Positions 36,678-47,736 of a DNA stretch of 64,000 bases are shown here, in pieces. The notes beneath the pieces were generated by a model, which was not told where the DNA came from, ran no database searches, and was given only the letters and a program-made list of their open reading frames with translations. A program made the position numbers and the translations under genes. Source of the stretch: Bacillus weihaiensis (GTDB lineage: Bacteria; Bacillota; Bacilli; Bacillales; Bacillaceae); NCBI RefSeq assembly GCF_001889165.1, contig NZ_CP016020.1, forward strand, positions 4,021,001 to 4,085,000, written 5' to 3'. The number at the start of each line of letters is the position of its first letter. Positions within the stretch are counted from its first letter, which is position 1.

Positions 36678-39600
36678 TTATTCTTTCCCTACAGGATCTT
36701 TTTCTAATTCTTCTACTTTTGCCTCAGGTTCTACTGTTTCATTTACAGCAAGACCTTCAGCTTGTTGTGTATCTTCTTCGTCGTCAAGATCTCTCATTTC
36801 GATCTCTTGCTCATCGCTAGAAAGCATTTTAACGTCCATACCTAAACTTTGAAGCTCTTTAATTAAAACTTTAAACGATTCTGGAACACCTGGTTCTGGA
36901 ACATTTTCACCTTTAACAATCGCTTCGTACGTTTTCACACGTCCGACAACATCATCAGATTTAACCGTTAAGATTTCTTGAAGTGTATATGCAGCACCGT
37001 ATGCTTCAAGTGCCCATACCTCCATCTCACCAAAACGTTGTCCCCCGAATTGTGCTTTACCACCAAGTGGTTGCTGGGTTACTAATGAATATGGTCCTGT
37101 TGAACGTGCATGTAGTTTATCATCAACCATGTGCGCCAGTTTAATCATATACATAATACCAACTGATACACGGTTATCAAAAGGTTCACCTGTACGGCCA
37201 TCATATAGCACTGTTTTCGCATCTCGCGCCATGCCTGCTTCTTCAAGAGTAGACCAAACATCTTCCTCACGCGCTCCATCAAATACTGGAGATGCTACGT
37301 GAATGCCTAACTTACGAGCAGCCATACCTAAATGTAGTTCAAGCACCTGACCGATGTTCATACGTGAAGGTACTCCTAATGGGTTTAACATGATATCAAC
37401 TGGCGTACCATCTGGTAAATACGGCATATCTTCTTCTGGAAGAATACGAGAGATTACACCTTTGTTACCATGTCGTCCGGCCATTTTATCTCCTTCAGAG
37501 ATTTTTCGCTTCTGAACGATATAAACACGAACTAATTGATTAACACCAGGTGGTAACTCATCTCCATCTTCACGATTGAAGACCTTAACATCAAGAATGA
37601 TACCTTCTCCACCGTGAGGTACACGTAATGAAGTATCACGAACTTCACGAGCTTTCTCTCCGAAGATTGCATGTAATAGACGTTCTTCAGCTGTTAATTC
37701 TGTTACTCCTTTTGGTGTAACTTTACCAACAAGTAAATCTCCATCTTTTACTTCAGCACCAACGCGGATAATTCCACGCTCATCCAAGTTTCTTAACGCG
37801 TCTTCCCCTACGTTCGGGATATCACGTGTGATTTCTTCAGGTCCTAATTTTGTATCACGAGATTCAGACTCATATTCTTCAATATGAATAGATGTATACA
37901 CATCGTCTTTCACAAGTCTTTCACTCATGATGATTGCATCCTCATAGTTATATCCATCCCATGTCATGAAGGCTACTAATACGTTTCTACCTAGTGCAAG
38001 TTCACCTAATTCCATTGAAGGACCATCTGCAAGGATTTCACCTTTCACAACTTCATCGCCTTCACTTACGATTGGACGCTGGTTGTAGCAAGTTCCTTGG
38101 TTAGATCGGATAAATTTGAGTAAGCTATATTTATCTAAGTTACCTTTAACTTTTTGTCCATCAACTTCTTCATAACGACGAACCCATACATTCTTCGCTT
38201 CAACGCGTTCTACAACACCTGGGTATTTACAAATAACAGCTGCTCCTGAATCCTTACCAGATACATATTCCATACCTGTACCTACAAGAGGTGCTTCTGG
38301 ATTCATTAAAGGTACAGCTTGACGTTGCATGTTCGCACCCATTAATGCACGGTTAGAGTCATCGTTTTCTAAGAATGGTATACACGCTGTTGCAGCAGAT
38401 ACAACCTGTTTAGGAGATACGTCCATATAATCGATACGATCTCTATTAACAACTGTATTCTCACCACGGAAACGAGCAACAATATCGTCATCTATAAACG
38501 AACCATCATCTGCTAGTCTTGCGTTTGCTTGGGCCACAACATAATTATCTTCTTCATCAGCGGTTAAGTAGTCAATACGTGTTGTAACTTTACCCGTCTC
38601 AGGATCGATACGACGATACGGAGTTTCGATAAATCCAAAACGATTCACTTTTGCATATGAAGATAATGAGTTGATTAACCCAATATTCGGTCCCTCTGGA
38701 GTCTCGATAGGACACATACGACCATAGTGGGAATAGTGAACGTCACGCACTTCAAATCCAGCACGTTCTCGAGTTAAACCACCAGGTCCTAACGCTGATA
38801 AACGACGTTTATGTGTTAGCTCTGCTAACGGATTCGTTTGATCCATGAACTGAGATAACTGAGAACTACCAAAGAACTCTTTAATAGACGCAATAACAGG
38901 ACGGATATTAATTAATTGTTGTGGTGTGATTGTATTTGTGTCCTGAATAGACATTCTTTCACGTACAACACGTTCCATTCTTGATAAACCAATTCTAAAT
39001 TGATTCTGTAATAATTCACCAACAGAACGCAATCTACGGTTACCAAGATGATCAATATCATCTGTATCGCCTACTGAATGTAAAAGGTTAAAGAAATAAC
39101 TAATTGAAGATAAGATGTCAGCAACCGTGATGTTTTTCACAGCTTCCTCAACATATGCATTCCCTAGTACGTTAATAACCTTTTCACCATCTGGATCATT
39201 CGGAGCGAAAATCTTGATCGATTGAATGGTGATTTCTTCATCAGAAACTCCACCTGTAGGTTGAACCTTAGTAAAGCCTACACCACTTTCAAGATTTGGC
39301 ATGATACGATCTAACGTTCTACGATCGATCATTGCTCCCTTTTCAGCAATAATTTCACCAGTTTCCGGATCAACCAAAGTTTCAGCTAATCTTTGGTTGA
39401 ATAGACGGTTTTTAATATGAAGCTTTTTATTAATCTTGTAACGTCCAACATTTGCTAAATCATAGCGTTTTGGATCAAAGAATCTAGAATCTAATAGACT
39501 TTTTGCATTATCTACTGTAGGAGGCTCACCTGGGCGAAGTCTCTCATAGATTTCAAGTAATGCTTTTTCTGTACTTTCTGTATTATCCTTATCAAGGGTA

Positions 39601-40265
39601 TTACGTAAGTACTCATTTTCACCTAGTAAATCGATGATTTCTTGATCAGAGCCAAACCCAAGAGCACGTAATAAAACCGTCACAGGTAATTTACGTGTAC
39701 GATCTATACGTACATAAACAACATCTTTAGCATCTGTCTCGTACTCTAACCAAGCTCCACGGTTTGGAATAACAGTTGCAGTAAAGCCTTTTTTACCATT
39801 CTTGTCGACTTTACCACTGTAATATACACTTGGCGAACGGACTAATTGCGATACGATAACGCGCTCAGCACCGTTAATTACAAATGTACCAGTCTCTGTC
39901 ATAAGAGGAAAATCCCCCATAAAGACATCCTGATCTTTTACTTCACCAGTTTCCTTGTTAATTAAACGCACCTTAACACGTAATGGCGCAGAATAGGTAA
40001 CATCTCGTTCTTTTGATTCCTCAACAGGATACTTAGGATCTCCTAAGCTATAATCAATGAACTCTAGCGAGAGGTTACCAGTGAAATCCTCAATAGGAGA
40101 AATATCTTGGAACATTTCTCTCAAGCCCTCATCAAGAAACCACTGATAGGAAGAGGTTTGAATTTCAATAAGATTTGGTAATTCTAACACTTCACTAATG
40201 CGTGCATAACTTCTACGTTGGCGGTGTCGTCCATACTGAACTAGTTGACCTGTCAACTCATTCAC
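36678..40265 (-). CDS. rpoB: DNA-directed RNA polymerase subunit beta
   Basis: 1195 aa. The rifampicin-binding cluster reads [18 protein letters not shown] then [13 protein letters not shown], with the usual Ser, Gln, Asp, His, Arg and Ser residues, so wild type by eye. C-terminal clamp region [21 protein letters not shown] (split) and an acidic low-complexity tail of about 45 residues. Confidence 0.99.
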   Translation of the reverse strand: MNELTGQLVQYGRHRQRRSYARISEVLELPNLIEIQTSSYQWFLDEGLREMFQDISPIEDFTGNLSLEFIDYSLGDPKYPVEESKERDVTYSAPLRVKVRLINKETGEVKDQDVFMGDFPLMTETGTFVINGAERVIVSQLVRSPSVYYSGKVDKNGKKGFTATVIPNRGAWLEYETDAKDVVYVRIDRTRKLPVTVLLRALGFGSDQEIIDLLGENEYLRNTLDKDNTESTEKALLEIYERLRPGEPPTVDNAKSLLDSRFFDPKRYDLANVGRYKINKKLHIKNRLFNQRLAETLVDPETGEIIAEKGAMIDRRTLDRIMPNLESGVGFTKVQPTGGVSDEEITIQSIKIFAPNDPDGEKVINVLGNAYVEEAVKNITVADILSSISYFFNLLHSVGDTDDIDHLGNRRLRSVGELLQNQFRIGLSRMERVVRERMSIQDTNTITPQQLINIRPVIASIKEFFGSSQLSQFMDQTNPLAELTHKRRLSALGPGGLTRERAGFEVRDVHYSHYGRMCPIETPEGPNIGLINSLSSYAKVNRFGFIETPYRRIDPETGKVTTRIDYLTADEEDNYVVAQANARLADDGSFIDDDIVARFRGENTVVNRDRIDYMDVSPKQVVSAATACIPFLENDDSNRALMGANMQRQAVPLMNPEAPLVGTGMEYVSGKDSGAAVICKYPGVVERVEAKNVWVRRYEEVDGQKVKGNLDKYSLLKFIRSNQGTCYNQRPIVSEGDEVVKGEILADGPSMELGELALGRNVLVAFMTWDGYNYEDAIIMSERLVKDDVYTSIHIEEYESESRDTKLGPEEITRDIPNVGEDALRNLDERGIIRVGAEVKDGDLLVGKVTPKGVTELTAEERLLHAIFGEKAREVRDTSLRVPHGGEGIILDVKVFNREDGDELPPGVNQLVRVYIVQKRKISEGDKMAGRHGNKGVISRILPEEDMPYLPDGTPVDIMLNPLGVPSRMNIGQVLELHLGMAARKLGIHVASPVFDGAREEDVWSTLEEAGMARDAKTVLYDGRTGEPFDNRVSVGIMYMIKLAHMVDDKLHARSTGPYSLVTQQPLGGKAQFGGQRFGEMEVWALEAYGAAYTLQEILTVKSDDVVGRVKTYEAIVKGENVPEPGVPESFKVLIKELQSLGMDVKMLSSDEQEIEMRDLDDEEDTQQAEGLAVNETVEPEAKVEELEKDPVGKE

Positions 40266-40587
40266 CCCTCAAATCAAGCGTAATAGATCTTGCGATTGTA
40301 CTGTTATGTATACCTAAAATTTTTAGACAGACGAATAAGAGAACGCACATAAGATCATTCTCTTGAAAAACTTTATCTAATATACTACCAATTAATCTGC
40401 TTTCAAAACAAAGGAAATCTAAGTACAACGCAAGGGAAAAAACAAAAAATAAAAAGGGTTTCTAGTAAGAAAACCACAATTTGAAACGTACTATTGATTT
40501 TATTAGTATTTCCTGACTATCAAAGAAATATACTACTATTTTTGAAAAAATTAGATAGTTACCGAAAATACATATTGGCATTTTATA
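40266..40587 (-). promoter_or_regulatory. Long leader of the rpoB mRNA with an attenuator-like hairpin
   Basis: About 315 nt from the predicted start to the ATG. A stem GGTTT/AAACC (40471-40475 with 40457-40461) is followed by CTTTTTATTTTTTG on the minus strand, like an intrinsic terminator. A second hairpin AAGAGAA/TTCTCTT lies near 40339-40364. Confidence 0.5.
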
Positions 40588-40616
40588 ATGTTATCACAAC
40601 CAAAAATAGGAGTCAA
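40588..40616 (-). promoter_or_regulatory. Promoter of rpoBC
   Basis: -35 TTGACT (40611-40616, overlapping the stop codon of the upstream methyltransferase gene), 17-nt spacer, -10 TAACAT (40588-40593). Confidence 0.82.
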
Positions 40617-41215
40617 CATTTTTTGGCTTTGATGATATAATAGCCTTTCTTTTTTTCCACCACTTCTACCTCAGAAAATAATTCATTTAATTTTTCTATA
40701 GCCGATGGAGCACCCTGCTTCTTCTGAATAACAACCCAAAGCTCACCCGACTGAACCAAGTGCTTTTCACTTAACTCAAATATTTGATGAACGACAGCTT
40801 TACCTGCTCTAATTGGAGGATTCGTTAAAATGACTGCATATGACTTTTCCTCATCTATCTTTTCAAATAGATCACTCTGAAAAACAGAGACGTTAGAGAT
40901 CCCATTCACCTTGGCATTATCTTTTGATAACTCAACAGCTCTCTCATTTACATCAATCATATCTACGTTACGTCCATAATGCTTCGCTATTGTGAGACCA
41001 ATCGGACCATAGCCACAACCAACATCAAGTACATCTCCACTTACTTCTGGAATTTCAAAGGCATCTATTAGTAGACGCGAGCCGAAGTCTACCTCATTCT
41101 TTGAAAAGACACCTCGATCACTATGAAAAGTAAATGTGTTGCCCTTCAATGTAAACGACCATGTTTTCCGGTCACTTTCCACCGTAGGCTTTTCAGAATA
41201 ATAATGATTACTCAT
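40613..41215 (-). CDS. RsmC-like class I SAM-dependent methyltransferase (YbxB family)
   Basis: 200 aa. Motif I VLDVGCGYGPIGL near residue 60, acidic loop MIDVNERA, and the N6/N2-type catalytic motif NPPI near residue 131. This family includes RsmC/RlmG, which methylate guanines of rRNA; the B. subtilis homologue YbxB sits in the same place between rplL and rpoB. The exact RNA target is not established by sequence. Confidence 0.9.
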   Translation of the reverse strand: MSNHYYSEKPTVESDRKTWSFTLKGNTFTFHSDRGVFSKNEVDFGSRLLIDAFEIPEVSGDVLDVGCGYGPIGLTIAKHYGRNVDMIDVNERAVELSKDNAKVNGISNVSVFQSDLFEKIDEEKSYAVILTNPPIRAGKAVVHQIFELSEKHLVQSGELWVVIQKKQGAPSAIEKLNELFSEVEVVEKKKGYYIIKAKKC

Positions 41216-41300
41216 CTTTTGTACCTCCTCTTTACAGAAGATTAGGGTTTACAGGTTTTCTCTCTTTTATACATGATATCTTATGTTAATAGAACGAATA

Positions 41301-41329
41301 AAAAGCCCGCCTATATCGGCGAGCTTTTC
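41301..41329 (-). terminator. Terminator after rplL
   Basis: Minus-strand stem AAAGCTCGCC/GGCGGGCTTTT with loop GATATA, followed by TTTTTATTC. Confidence 0.88.
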
Positions 41330-41344
41330 ATAAGCATAACGCTA

Positions 41345-41704
41345 TTACTTAACTTCTACAGAAGCGCCAACTTCTTCAAGTTTAGCTTTTAATTCTTCAG
41401 CTTCTTCTTTAGAAACGCCTTCTTTAAGAGCTTTTGGTGCGTTATCTACTAATTCTTTAGCTTCTTTTAAGCCTAAGCCAGTAGCTTCACGTACAACTTT
41501 GATAACTTTGATTTTTTGTCCGCCAGCACTTGCAAGTACTACGTCAAATTCAGTTTGCTCAGCAGCAGCTTCGCCACCAGCAGCAGCAACAGCTACAGGA
41601 GCTGCAGCAGTTACACCAAACTCTTCTTCAATAGCTTTAACTAAGTCGTTTAATTCTAAAACAGTCATACTTTTAACTGCTTCAATGATTTGTTCTTGAG
41701 TCAT
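41345..41704 (-). CDS. rplL: 50S ribosomal protein L7/L12
   Basis: 119 aa. N-terminal dimerisation domain (1-33), Ala/Gly-rich hinge (34-52), C-terminal factor-binding domain with [19 protein letters not shown] (split). Multi-copy stalk protein that recruits translational GTPases. 63 nt after rplJ. Confidence 0.98.
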   Translation of the reverse strand: MTQEQIIEAVKSMTVLELNDLVKAIEEEFGVTAAAPVAVAAAGGEAAAEQTEFDVVLASAGGQKIKVIKVVREATGLGLKEAKELVDNAPKALKEGVSKEEAEELKAKLEEVGASVEVK

Positions 41705-41767
41705 TATAATTTCCTCCTTGTTTTTCCTTCTAATTGTTTTTAATAAATTAAGATTAGGCTATAAAAA

Positions 41768-42268
41768 TTATGCGCCTTGTTCTTCTTTTTGTTCTGCAAC
41801 AGCTTTTGTAGCAAGTGCAAGATTACGGATTGGAGCTTGAAGTACGCTAAGCAACATAGAAAGTAAACCTTCGCGTGATGGAAGTTCAGCAAGAGCTTTA
41901 ACTTCTTCAACTGAAGCGATATTACCTTCGATTACACCAGCTTTAATTTCAAGAGCTTCATGCTTTTTAGCGAAGTCATTAAGAATTTTAGCTGGAGCGA
42001 CAACGTCTTCTCCACCAAATGCGATTGCGTTTGGTCCAGTTAATGCATCGTTAAGACCAGTAAGTTCAGCAAGTTCTACCGCACGACGAGTCATCGTGTT
42101 TTTGTAAACTTTAAATTCAATTCCTGCTTCACGTAATTGCTTACGTAATTCAGTAACCTCACCTACAGTTAATCCACGGTAATCTACGATGATAGTAGAT
42201 TTACTTTCACGGAACTTAGTAGAAATTTCTTCTACGATCTGTTTCTTTTGTTCGATAATTGCGCTCAT
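41768..42268 (-). CDS. rplJ: 50S ribosomal protein L10
   Basis: 166 aa from [19 protein letters not shown] at 42268, preceded by AGGAGGTGTAAC. A longer reading to 42364 would run through the leader terminator and is rejected. L10 anchors the L7/L12 stalk and autoregulates this operon through the leader. Confidence 0.97.
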   Translation of the reverse strand: MSAIIEQKKQIVEEISTKFRESKSTIIVDYRGLTVGEVTELRKQLREAGIEFKVYKNTMTRRAVELAELTGLNDALTGPNAIAFGGEDVVAPAKILNDFAKKHEALEIKAGVIEGNIASVEEVKALAELPSREGLLSMLLSVLQAPIRNLALATKAVAEQKEEQGA

Positions 42269-42317
42269 TGTTACACCTCCTGTAGATTCATGTAACACTA
42301 GTACCGTTCGGTGGTCA

Positions 42318-42459
42318 TAGAAAAACCTCCAATTAGACATGGAGGTTTGTATATTCAACAACAAGCAAAATGCTTCTATTGGTAATACACCTCGGTAGGA
42401 AAATTAAGCCTATGAAAGCACCTACTGTCTACGGTATAGCGATATTTAAATTAGCAACG
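42318..42459 (-). promoter_or_regulatory. L10 leader (autoregulatory rplJL leader)
   Basis: The minus strand contains the L10-leader core: ACCGTAGACAGTAGGTGC, CTTAATTTTCCTACCGAGG, AATAGAAGC. It ends with a terminator hairpin AAACCTCC/GGAGGTTT (42341-42348 with 42323-42330) and TTTTTC. Confidence 0.9.
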
Positions 42460-42465
42460 TTGATA

Positions 42466-42494
42466 ATTATATTAAAACTTCAATTAGAAGTCAA
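42466..42494 (-). promoter_or_regulatory. Promoter of rplJL
   Basis: -35 TTGACT (42489-42494), 17-nt spacer, -10 TATAAT (42466-42471), just after rplA. Confidence 0.85.
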
Positions 42495-42500
42495 TAGTTA

Positions 42501-43199
42501 TTATTTTACAGAGAAGCTTGAACCGTCTACTTTAACTCCAGGACCCATTGTTGAAGTTGCATTAATGCTCTTCATGTAAGTTCCTTTAGCTGCAGCTGGC
42601 TTAGCTTTTTGTAAAGTTTCATAAACTGTGTTGAAGTTCTCAACTAACTTGCTATCTTCGAAAGATACTTTTCCGATTGGCACGTGGATGATACCAGCTT
42701 TATCAAGACGGTATTCAACTTTACCAGCTTTGATTTCGTTAACTGCTTTTGTTACATCAAATGTAACTGTACCAGTTTTAGGGTTCGGCATTAAACCTTT
42801 AGGTCCTAATACACGACCAAGTTTACCAACTTCACCCATCATGTCTGGTGTTGCAACGATAACATCAAAGTCAAACCAACCTTGTTGGATTTTATTGATC
42901 ATATCTGCATCTCCAACATAATCAGCACCTGCAGCTTCAGCTTCCTTCGCTTTTTCACCTTTAGCAAATACTAATACACGTTGAGTTTTACCAGTACCAT
43001 TCGGTAGTACAACAGCACCACGAATTTGTTGATCAGCTTTCTTAGGGTCAACACCTAAACGGAAAGCAACTTCAACAGTCGCATCAAATTTAGCAACACT
43101 TGTTTTTTTCACTAATTCAACAGCTTCAGTAACTGCGTAGAATTTCGAACGATCTACAAGCTTAGCAGCTTCTAGAAACTTTTTACCTTTTTTAGCCAT
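42501..43199 (-). CDS. rplA: 50S ribosomal protein L1
   Basis: 232 aa from [19 protein letters not shown] at 43199 with AAGGAGGAAAT; upstream in-frame codons up to 43280 have no homology and are excluded. Forms the L1 stalk for E-site tRNA release. Signature [19 protein letters not shown]. 114 nt after rplK. Confidence 0.97.
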   Translation of the reverse strand: MAKKGKKFLEAAKLVDRSKFYAVTEAVELVKKTSVAKFDATVEVAFRLGVDPKKADQQIRGAVVLPNGTGKTQRVLVFAKGEKAKEAEAAGADYVGDADMINKIQQGWFDFDVIVATPDMMGEVGKLGRVLGPKGLMPNPKTGTVTFDVTKAVNEIKAGKVEYRLDKAGIIHVPIGKVSFEDSKLVENFNTVYETLQKAKPAAAKGTYMKSINATSTMGPGVKVDGSSFSVK

Positions 43200-43313
43200 T
43201 TTTATTTCCTCCTTAGTGGTTTTAGCGGAATAACCTCCCACGAATAAAGGTTGCGAACTTGTGTTTAAGCAAATTCGCAACCCCCAAAAACAACTCTCTG
43301 ACTAACGAAAGAA

Positions 43314-43739
43314 TTAGTCTTCGATAACGATACCCATGCTTCGTGCAGTACCTTCAACCATACGCATTGCTGATTCAACGCTAGCAGCGTTTAAATCAGG
43401 CATTTTTGTTTCAGCGATTTCACGTACTTTGTCACGCTTCACAGTCGCTACTTTATTACGGTTTGGTTCACCAGAACCAGACTCAATACCAGCCGCTTTT
43501 TTAAGTAAAACAGCAGCAGGTGGAGTTTTCGTAATAAATGTAAATGAACGGTCTTCAAAAACCGTAATTTCAACTGGAATGATTAAACCAGCTTGTTCAG
43601 CTGTACGAGCGTTGAACTCTTTACAGAATCCCATGATATTAACACCAGCTTGACCTAATGCAGGACCAACCGGTGGAGCTGGATTAGCTTTTGCTGCAGG
43701 AATTTGCAATTTTACAATTTTGATTACTTTTTTAGCCAC
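43314..43739 (-). CDS. rplK: 50S ribosomal protein L11
   Basis: 141 aa from a GTG at 43739 ([20 protein letters not shown] follows), preceded by TAAGGAGGTG; an ATG at 43793 is too far upstream and adds unrelated residues. Binds the GTPase-associated centre and is needed for RelA-type stringent response. [20 protein letters not shown] is diagnostic. Confidence 0.97.
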   Translation of the reverse strand: MAKKVIKIVKLQIPAAKANPAPPVGPALGQAGVNIMGFCKEFNARTAEQAGLIIPVEITVFEDRSFTFITKTPPAAVLLKKAAGIESGSGEPNRNKVATVKRDKVREIAETKMPDLNAASVESAMRMVEGTARSMGIVIED

Positions 43740-43947
43740 GAGACACACCTCCTTAAGTCCGTGATGTGGTAATTGGGTTAATAACCCTCCCACTCATCTA
43801 ATCTACCCTTTAAAGGATAGAGAAAAAAATTCGGGCAACTCAATATATGAGACTACCTACCCTTATGCATACAGAAATAGTATGAATTTCTGATCAGCTA
43901 AAAATCTTCTTGTTAGTCTCATGTTCTAAGACATACTGACCTATGAA

Positions 43948-43976
43948 ATGTTACCACTTTTCGATAATGATTTCAA
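43948..43976 (-). promoter_or_regulatory. Promoter of rplKA
   Basis: -35 TTGAAA (43971-43976), 17-nt spacer, -10 TAACAT (43948-43953), directly after nusG. Confidence 0.78.
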
Positions 43977-43987
43977 GTTTTTTTACA

Positions 43988-44521
43988 TTATAATTTATCT
44001 ACTTGAGAAAAATCTAGTTCTACCGGGGTTTCACGACCAAACATATTGACAAGAACTTTTAATTTACTCTTATCTAAATCAATCTCTTCGATAGAACCTG
44101 TAAAGTTCGCAAACGGCCCCTCTGTTACTTTCACTGTCTCTTTTAATTCAAAGTCAATTTCAACACGACGCTCATCCATTCCCATACGTTTAAGGATAAA
44201 CGTTACTTCCTCAGGTAATAACGGTGTTGGTTTTGAACCATGTCCAGCAGATCCGACGAATCCAGTTACTCCAGGTGTATTACGTACGACATACCATGAA
44301 TCATCTGTCATCACAATTTCAACTAACACATATCCAGGAAAAACCTTTTTCTTAACTACCTTCTTTTTGCCATCTTTAATATCCGTTTCCTCTTCTTCAG
44401 GTACAACTACGCGGAAGATTTTATCTTCCATACCCATAGATTCAACACGCTTTTCAAGATTTGCCTTTACTTTGTTTTCATAACCTGAGTACGTGTGTAC
44501 TACATACCAATTCTTTTCCAT
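43988..44521 (-). CDS. nusG: Transcription termination/antitermination factor NusG
   Basis: 177 aa. NGN domain (1-110; WYVVHTYSGYENKVKANLEK) that binds RNA polymerase, and C-terminal KOW domain (about 125-177; VKVTEGPFANFTGSIEEID). In Bacillus it promotes pausing. The ribosome site GGGGAGGG is separated from the ATG by 22 nt that contain a 6-bp hairpin; folding would leave an effective spacing of about 7 nt. Confidence 0.98.
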   Translation of the reverse strand: MEKNWYVVHTYSGYENKVKANLEKRVESMGMEDKIFRVVVPEEEETDIKDGKKKVVKKKVFPGYVLVEIVMTDDSWYVVRNTPGVTGFVGSAGHGSKPTPLLPEEVTFILKRMGMDERRVEIDFELKETVKVTEGPFANFTGSIEEIDLDKSKLKVLVNMFGRETPVELDFSQVDKL

Positions 44522-44852
44522 AGTGTCAGGACAGCTTGTCCTTCCCTCCCCACAACGATTTAATAATCATAATCTATATCGAATAATCTTTACTATCGGC
44601 TATTCCGGTTTATTAGTGCTTTTTTTAGGGAAGATTCATATGGTGAATTCTTCAACCGCGGTTTACTCAAGGGACAAACCTTTTTAGCAACTTAGTAGTT
44701 ACTCACCGATCGCCATTCATCCTATCTAGTATTCCACTAAAAAGATGATACTTTCAGAAAGAGCCTATTTTTTTATACAATGAAAAAACCCGTTTAACGG
44801 GTTTTGCAGACAAAAAAATGATATTTACTATTATAGCACGATTTACCAACTG
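44522..44852 (-). other. secE-nusG intercistronic region
   Basis: 331 nt: the secE terminator (44783-44805), then about 230 nt without a recognised motif, then the nusG ribosome site and hairpin AGGACAAGCTGTCCT (44528-44542). No sigma-A promoter with good spacing was found, so nusG's promoter is unclear. Confidence 0.5.
44783..44805 (-). terminator. Terminator after secE
   Basis: Perfect stem AAAACCCGT/ACGGGTTTT with a very short loop, then TTCATTG on the minus strand. Confidence 0.82.
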
Positions 44853-45035
44853 TTATTCAAAAAATGCACGAATTAATGATGAAATTCCCAAGTCAATGAC
44901 CGCAAAGAATACTGCTACAAAGGTTACAGTTGAAACAACTGTTATCGTATACTTTGTTAGCTCTTTACCTTTAGGCCAACTCACCTTTTTCATTTCACGA
45001 GAAACATCTCGAAAAAAACTAATTAAACGTTGCAT
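44853..45035 (-). CDS. secE: Preprotein translocase subunit SecE
   Basis: 60 aa, short single-span type. An amphipathic N-terminal helix with the conserved FRDVSREMKKVSWPKGKEL, then one membrane segment (about 30-55). Clamps SecY in the translocon. 54 nt after rpmG, same order as in B. subtilis. Confidence 0.97.
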   Translation of the reverse strand: MQRLISFFRDVSREMKKVSWPKGKELTKYTITVVSTVTFVAVFFAVIDLGISSLIRAFFE

Positions 45036-45089
45036 GTATGCCTACCTCCAGGAATAATAGGGAAACTTCGTATAAAAATATAATAAAGA

Positions 45090-45239
45090 TTATTTCGTTT
45101 CACGGTGGTTTAAATGCGAATTACATACCTTACAAAACTTCTTAACTTCTAATCGTTCATCAGTACTTGAAACATTTTTCATTGTCGTATAATTTCGACT
45201 TCCACAAGACGTACAAGCCAACGTTACTTTCTTTCGCAC
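45090..45239 (-). CDS. rpmG: 50S ribosomal protein L33, zinc-binding (RpmGB-type)
   Basis: 49 aa, read by hand from a GTG at 45239. It begins [19 protein letters not shown] and ends SHLNHRETK. Two CxxC pairs (CTSC and CKVC) make it the C+ form. Ribosome site GGTGAGGG just upstream. Position between sigH and secE matches rpmGB of B. subtilis. Confidence 0.95.
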   Translation of the reverse strand: MRKKVTLACTSCGSRNYTTMKNVSSTDERLEVKKFCKVCNSHLNHRETK

Positions 45240-45327
45240 ACCCTCACCTACCGCTACACTATTTTCTTTAAAACTGTATCATAGTGAGTTTTTTTCGTCA
45301 ATAAACGATAAATTCAACTCCAACGCA

Positions 45328-45984
45328 CTAAAGGCTAATTTCTCTTAGTTCTAAATAGCGTTCTAGTTTTCGTTTCACACGCTGCAATGCATTATCAATT
45401 GATTTGACATGTCTATTTAACTCTTCTGAAATTTCATGGTAGGATCTGCCGTCTAGGTAAAGAACGAGTACCTTGCGCTCTAAATCGCTCAATAGCTCTC
45501 CCATCTTCACTTCAATATCATCAAATTCTTCTTGATTGATAATAAGCTCCTCTGGATCTAGAGCTTTTGCACCAGAAATAACATCCATTAATGTTCGATC
45601 TGACTCTTCATCATAAATTGGCTTGTCCAATGAAACGTAGGAATTAAGAGGAATATGCTTTTGACGAGTAGCAGTTTTAATAGCGGTAATGATTTGCCTA
45701 GTAATACATAATTCAGCAAATGCTTTAAAAGAAGTGAGCTTGTCCTCTTTAAAATCTCGTATAGCTTTGTATAATCCGATCATGCCTTCTTGAATGATAT
45801 CTTCTCGATCTGCACCTATTAGAAAATATGACCTTGCCTTAGCTCTTACAAAATTACGATACTTATTAATTAGATAATCAAGCGCTTCACTTTCACCTTG
45901 GTGAACAAGTTCAATTACCTGTTCGTCTTCCAATAATCCTAAATCTTCCTTGCTGACACTGTCTTTGTTGAATGATGAGTTCAA
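45328..45984 (-). CDS. sigH: RNA polymerase sigma-H factor
   Basis: 218 aa from a TTG at 45984 (LNSSFNKDS) preceded by GGGGGG; this gives exactly the B. subtilis length, whereas the more distal start would add 37 unrelated residues. Sigma-70 regions: 2.1-2.4 about 35-110 (NKYRNFVRAKARSYF, DREDIIQEGMIGLYKAI) and 4 about 165-215 (SDLERKVLVLYLDGRSYHEI). Directs early sporulation and competence genes. Confidence 0.96.
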   Translation of the reverse strand: MNSSFNKDSVSKEDLGLLEDEQVIELVHQGESEALDYLINKYRNFVRAKARSYFLIGADREDIIQEGMIGLYKAIRDFKEDKLTSFKAFAELCITRQIITAIKTATRQKHIPLNSYVSLDKPIYDEESDRTLMDVISGAKALDPEELIINQEEFDDIEVKMGELLSDLERKVLVLYLDGRSYHEISEELNRHVKSIDNALQRVKRKLERYLELREISL

Positions 45985-46051
45985 GTCGATCCCCCCGACC
46001 GCACACAAGATAACAATATTATACAGGATTGGTTTTGGAAGCGTCAACCAG

Positions 46052-46561
46052 CTATAAGTTTCCTCGTCTCCATTTCTCAAGCTTTTCCATAACATCGTCG
46101 GGGAAACTTATTTTTGAGGAAGGTCGATCTTCCTCAATTTTTTTCACCCGATGCTTAATCCTTTTCTCGATTGTATTCATTTCATTCAGAAGCTCCCTAG
46201 CTGATTTTCTTAGAGCACCTTGACCAAATATTGCCCACTGCTCTGTAAAGTCAGAAGTTGCTACATGCACTTGAGTCTTTATATTACTTAAAGATTTTGC
46301 TAGCTTTTCAATACGTTCATCAGCCGTTTCATTTTCACGCGTGAAAATGACCTCAACTCGATAATTTTTTTGTTTTTTTTCAATCCCTTTTACCATATGA
46401 GCATCAAATACAATCATTACTCTAAAACCTGTATAAGCTTGATACTCAGCCATTTTTTCTATTAAGAGGTCTCGAGCTTCTGACAAATTGTTCTTTTTTA
46501 ATTTTTGTAAGTCCGGCCATGCTCCAATAATGTTATATCCATCAACTAGTAGGATATCCAT
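46052..46561 (-). CDS. rae1: Rae1-type endoribonuclease (YacP, NYN domain)
   Basis: 169 aa. NYN/PIN-like fold: LLVDGYNIIGAWPDL at 4-18 and VIFDAH acidic site near 50. B. subtilis Rae1 cleaves certain mRNAs in the ribosomal A site. Lies 6 nt after rlmB in the cysS-mrnC-rlmB-rae1 run. Confidence 0.92.
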   Translation of the reverse strand: MDILLVDGYNIIGAWPDLQKLKKNNLSEARDLLIEKMAEYQAYTGFRVMIVFDAHMVKGIEKKQKNYRVEVIFTRENETADERIEKLAKSLSNIKTQVHVATSDFTEQWAIFGQGALRKSARELLNEMNTIEKRIKHRVKKIEEDRPSSKISFPDDVMEKLEKWRRGNL

Positions 46562-46567
46562 CTTTTC

Positions 46568-47311
46568 CTATTCTCCTAGAGGATTTCGCTTTCGATATAC
46601 CTCATACATCAACAAGCTAGCAGCTACAGAAGCATTCAAAGAAGTAACATGTCCTATCATCGGCATCTTAACAAGGAAATCACATTTCTCTTTTATGAGA
46701 CGCCCCATTCCCTTACCTTCACTTCCAATAATTAATCCTAGAGGCATCTTGCCATCAAGATTACGGTAATCATCCGCTCCCTTAGCATCTGTTCCAACTA
46801 TCCAAACCCCACGCTCTTTTAAGTCATCAATGGTTCTAGCCATATTCGTTACTCGAGCTACCGGTATATGTTCAATAGCACCTGTAGAAGCCTTAGCAAC
46901 AGTTGCCGTTAAACCAACTGCTCTTCTTTTAGGAATGACGATTCCATGTGCTCCAACAGCATCTGCTGTTCTCATGATAGATCCTAGATTATGAGGATCT
47001 TCAAGTTCATCTAATAAAAGAAGAAATGGCATTTCATTTCGTTGTTCGGCTTTTGCTAAAATATCATCTACATGCACATACTCATACGCAGCCACTTGCG
47101 CAACAACGCCTTGGTGGTTTCCCTCCACCATTTGGTCAATCTTCTTTTTTGGTACGAAATTAATCATGATGCCTCGTTCTTTAGCTAAACGAGTAATTTC
47201 TTGAGCTTGTCCTTTTACAGAATTCTCAGCCACCCAAATTTTATTTATGTCTCTAGAAGACTTAAGCACCTCAATCACTGGATTACGTCCTATAATATAA
47301 TCTTGATTCAT
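46568..47311 (-). CDS. rlmB: 23S rRNA (guanosine-2'-O-)-methyltransferase RlmB (SpoU family)
   Basis: 247 aa. N-terminal substrate-binding domain (1-75), then the SPOUT knot with motif 1 [20 protein letters not shown], motif 2 [10 protein letters not shown] and motif 3 [14 protein letters not shown]. Family methylates 2'-OH of G2251 of 23S rRNA. Overlaps mrnC by 4 nt. Confidence 0.95.
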   Translation of the reverse strand: MNQDYIIGRNPVIEVLKSSRDINKIWVAENSVKGQAQEITRLAKERGIMINFVPKKKIDQMVEGNHQGVVAQVAAYEYVHVDDILAKAEQRNEMPFLLLLDELEDPHNLGSIMRTADAVGAHGIVIPKRRAVGLTATVAKASTGAIEHIPVARVTNMARTIDDLKERGVWIVGTDAKGADDYRNLDGKMPLGLIIGSEGKGMGRLIKEKCDFLVKMPMIGHVTSLNASVAASLLMYEVYRKRNPLGE

Positions 47312-47736
47312 CGTCTTCCCTCCCTCCTATTTTCATCAATGTAATTCAATGCTAACTGAATGATTTCTTCAAGTCTCTCTTGGCGTTTCTCTAAATAGAG
47401 ATATCCAATTAACGCTTCAAAAGCTGTACTATATCGGTATGTTTGTACATCTGTGTTTTTAGGAATCGTACCTGACTTAGCATTTCTCCCTCTCCTAATT
47501 ACACCTTCTTCTTCTTCTGTAAAAATAGCCAAAGAAAATAGATGATGTAGAATACTAGATTGGGCTTTCGCAGAAACATAGCCTTTCGCCTGATTGTGAA
47601 GCTGATTAGGGCGTATATTTCCTTTTACTAAAACATGATTACGAACATATATCTCAAATACTGAATCACCCATATAGGCTAATGCCAAGCTATTTAAAAG
47701 TTTAACATCCTTAATAGTCGTTAAATCAAAAAACAT
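47308..47736 (-). CDS. mrnC: Mini-ribonuclease III
   Basis: 142 aa, RNase III catalytic domain only, without dsRBD. The signature [18 protein letters not shown] holds catalytic Asp24 and the acidic partner. Matures 23S rRNA in B. subtilis. Overlaps rlmB by 4 nt. Confidence 0.95.
   Translation of the reverse strand: MFFDLTTIKDVKLLNSLALAYMGDSVFEIYVRNHVLVKGNIRPNQLHNQAKGYVSAKAQSSILHHLFSLAIFTEEEEGVIRRGRNAKSGTIPKNTDVQTYRYSTAFEALIGYLYLEKRQERLEEIIQLALNYIDENRREGRR

Noticed and set aside
42269..42364. N-terminal extension of rplJ
   Set aside because: It crosses the L10-leader terminator and ribosome site; the conserved protein starts at 42268.
45985..46095. N-terminal extension of sigH
   Set aside because: No homology and it runs into the preceding gene; the TTG at 45984 gives the family length and has a good ribosome site.
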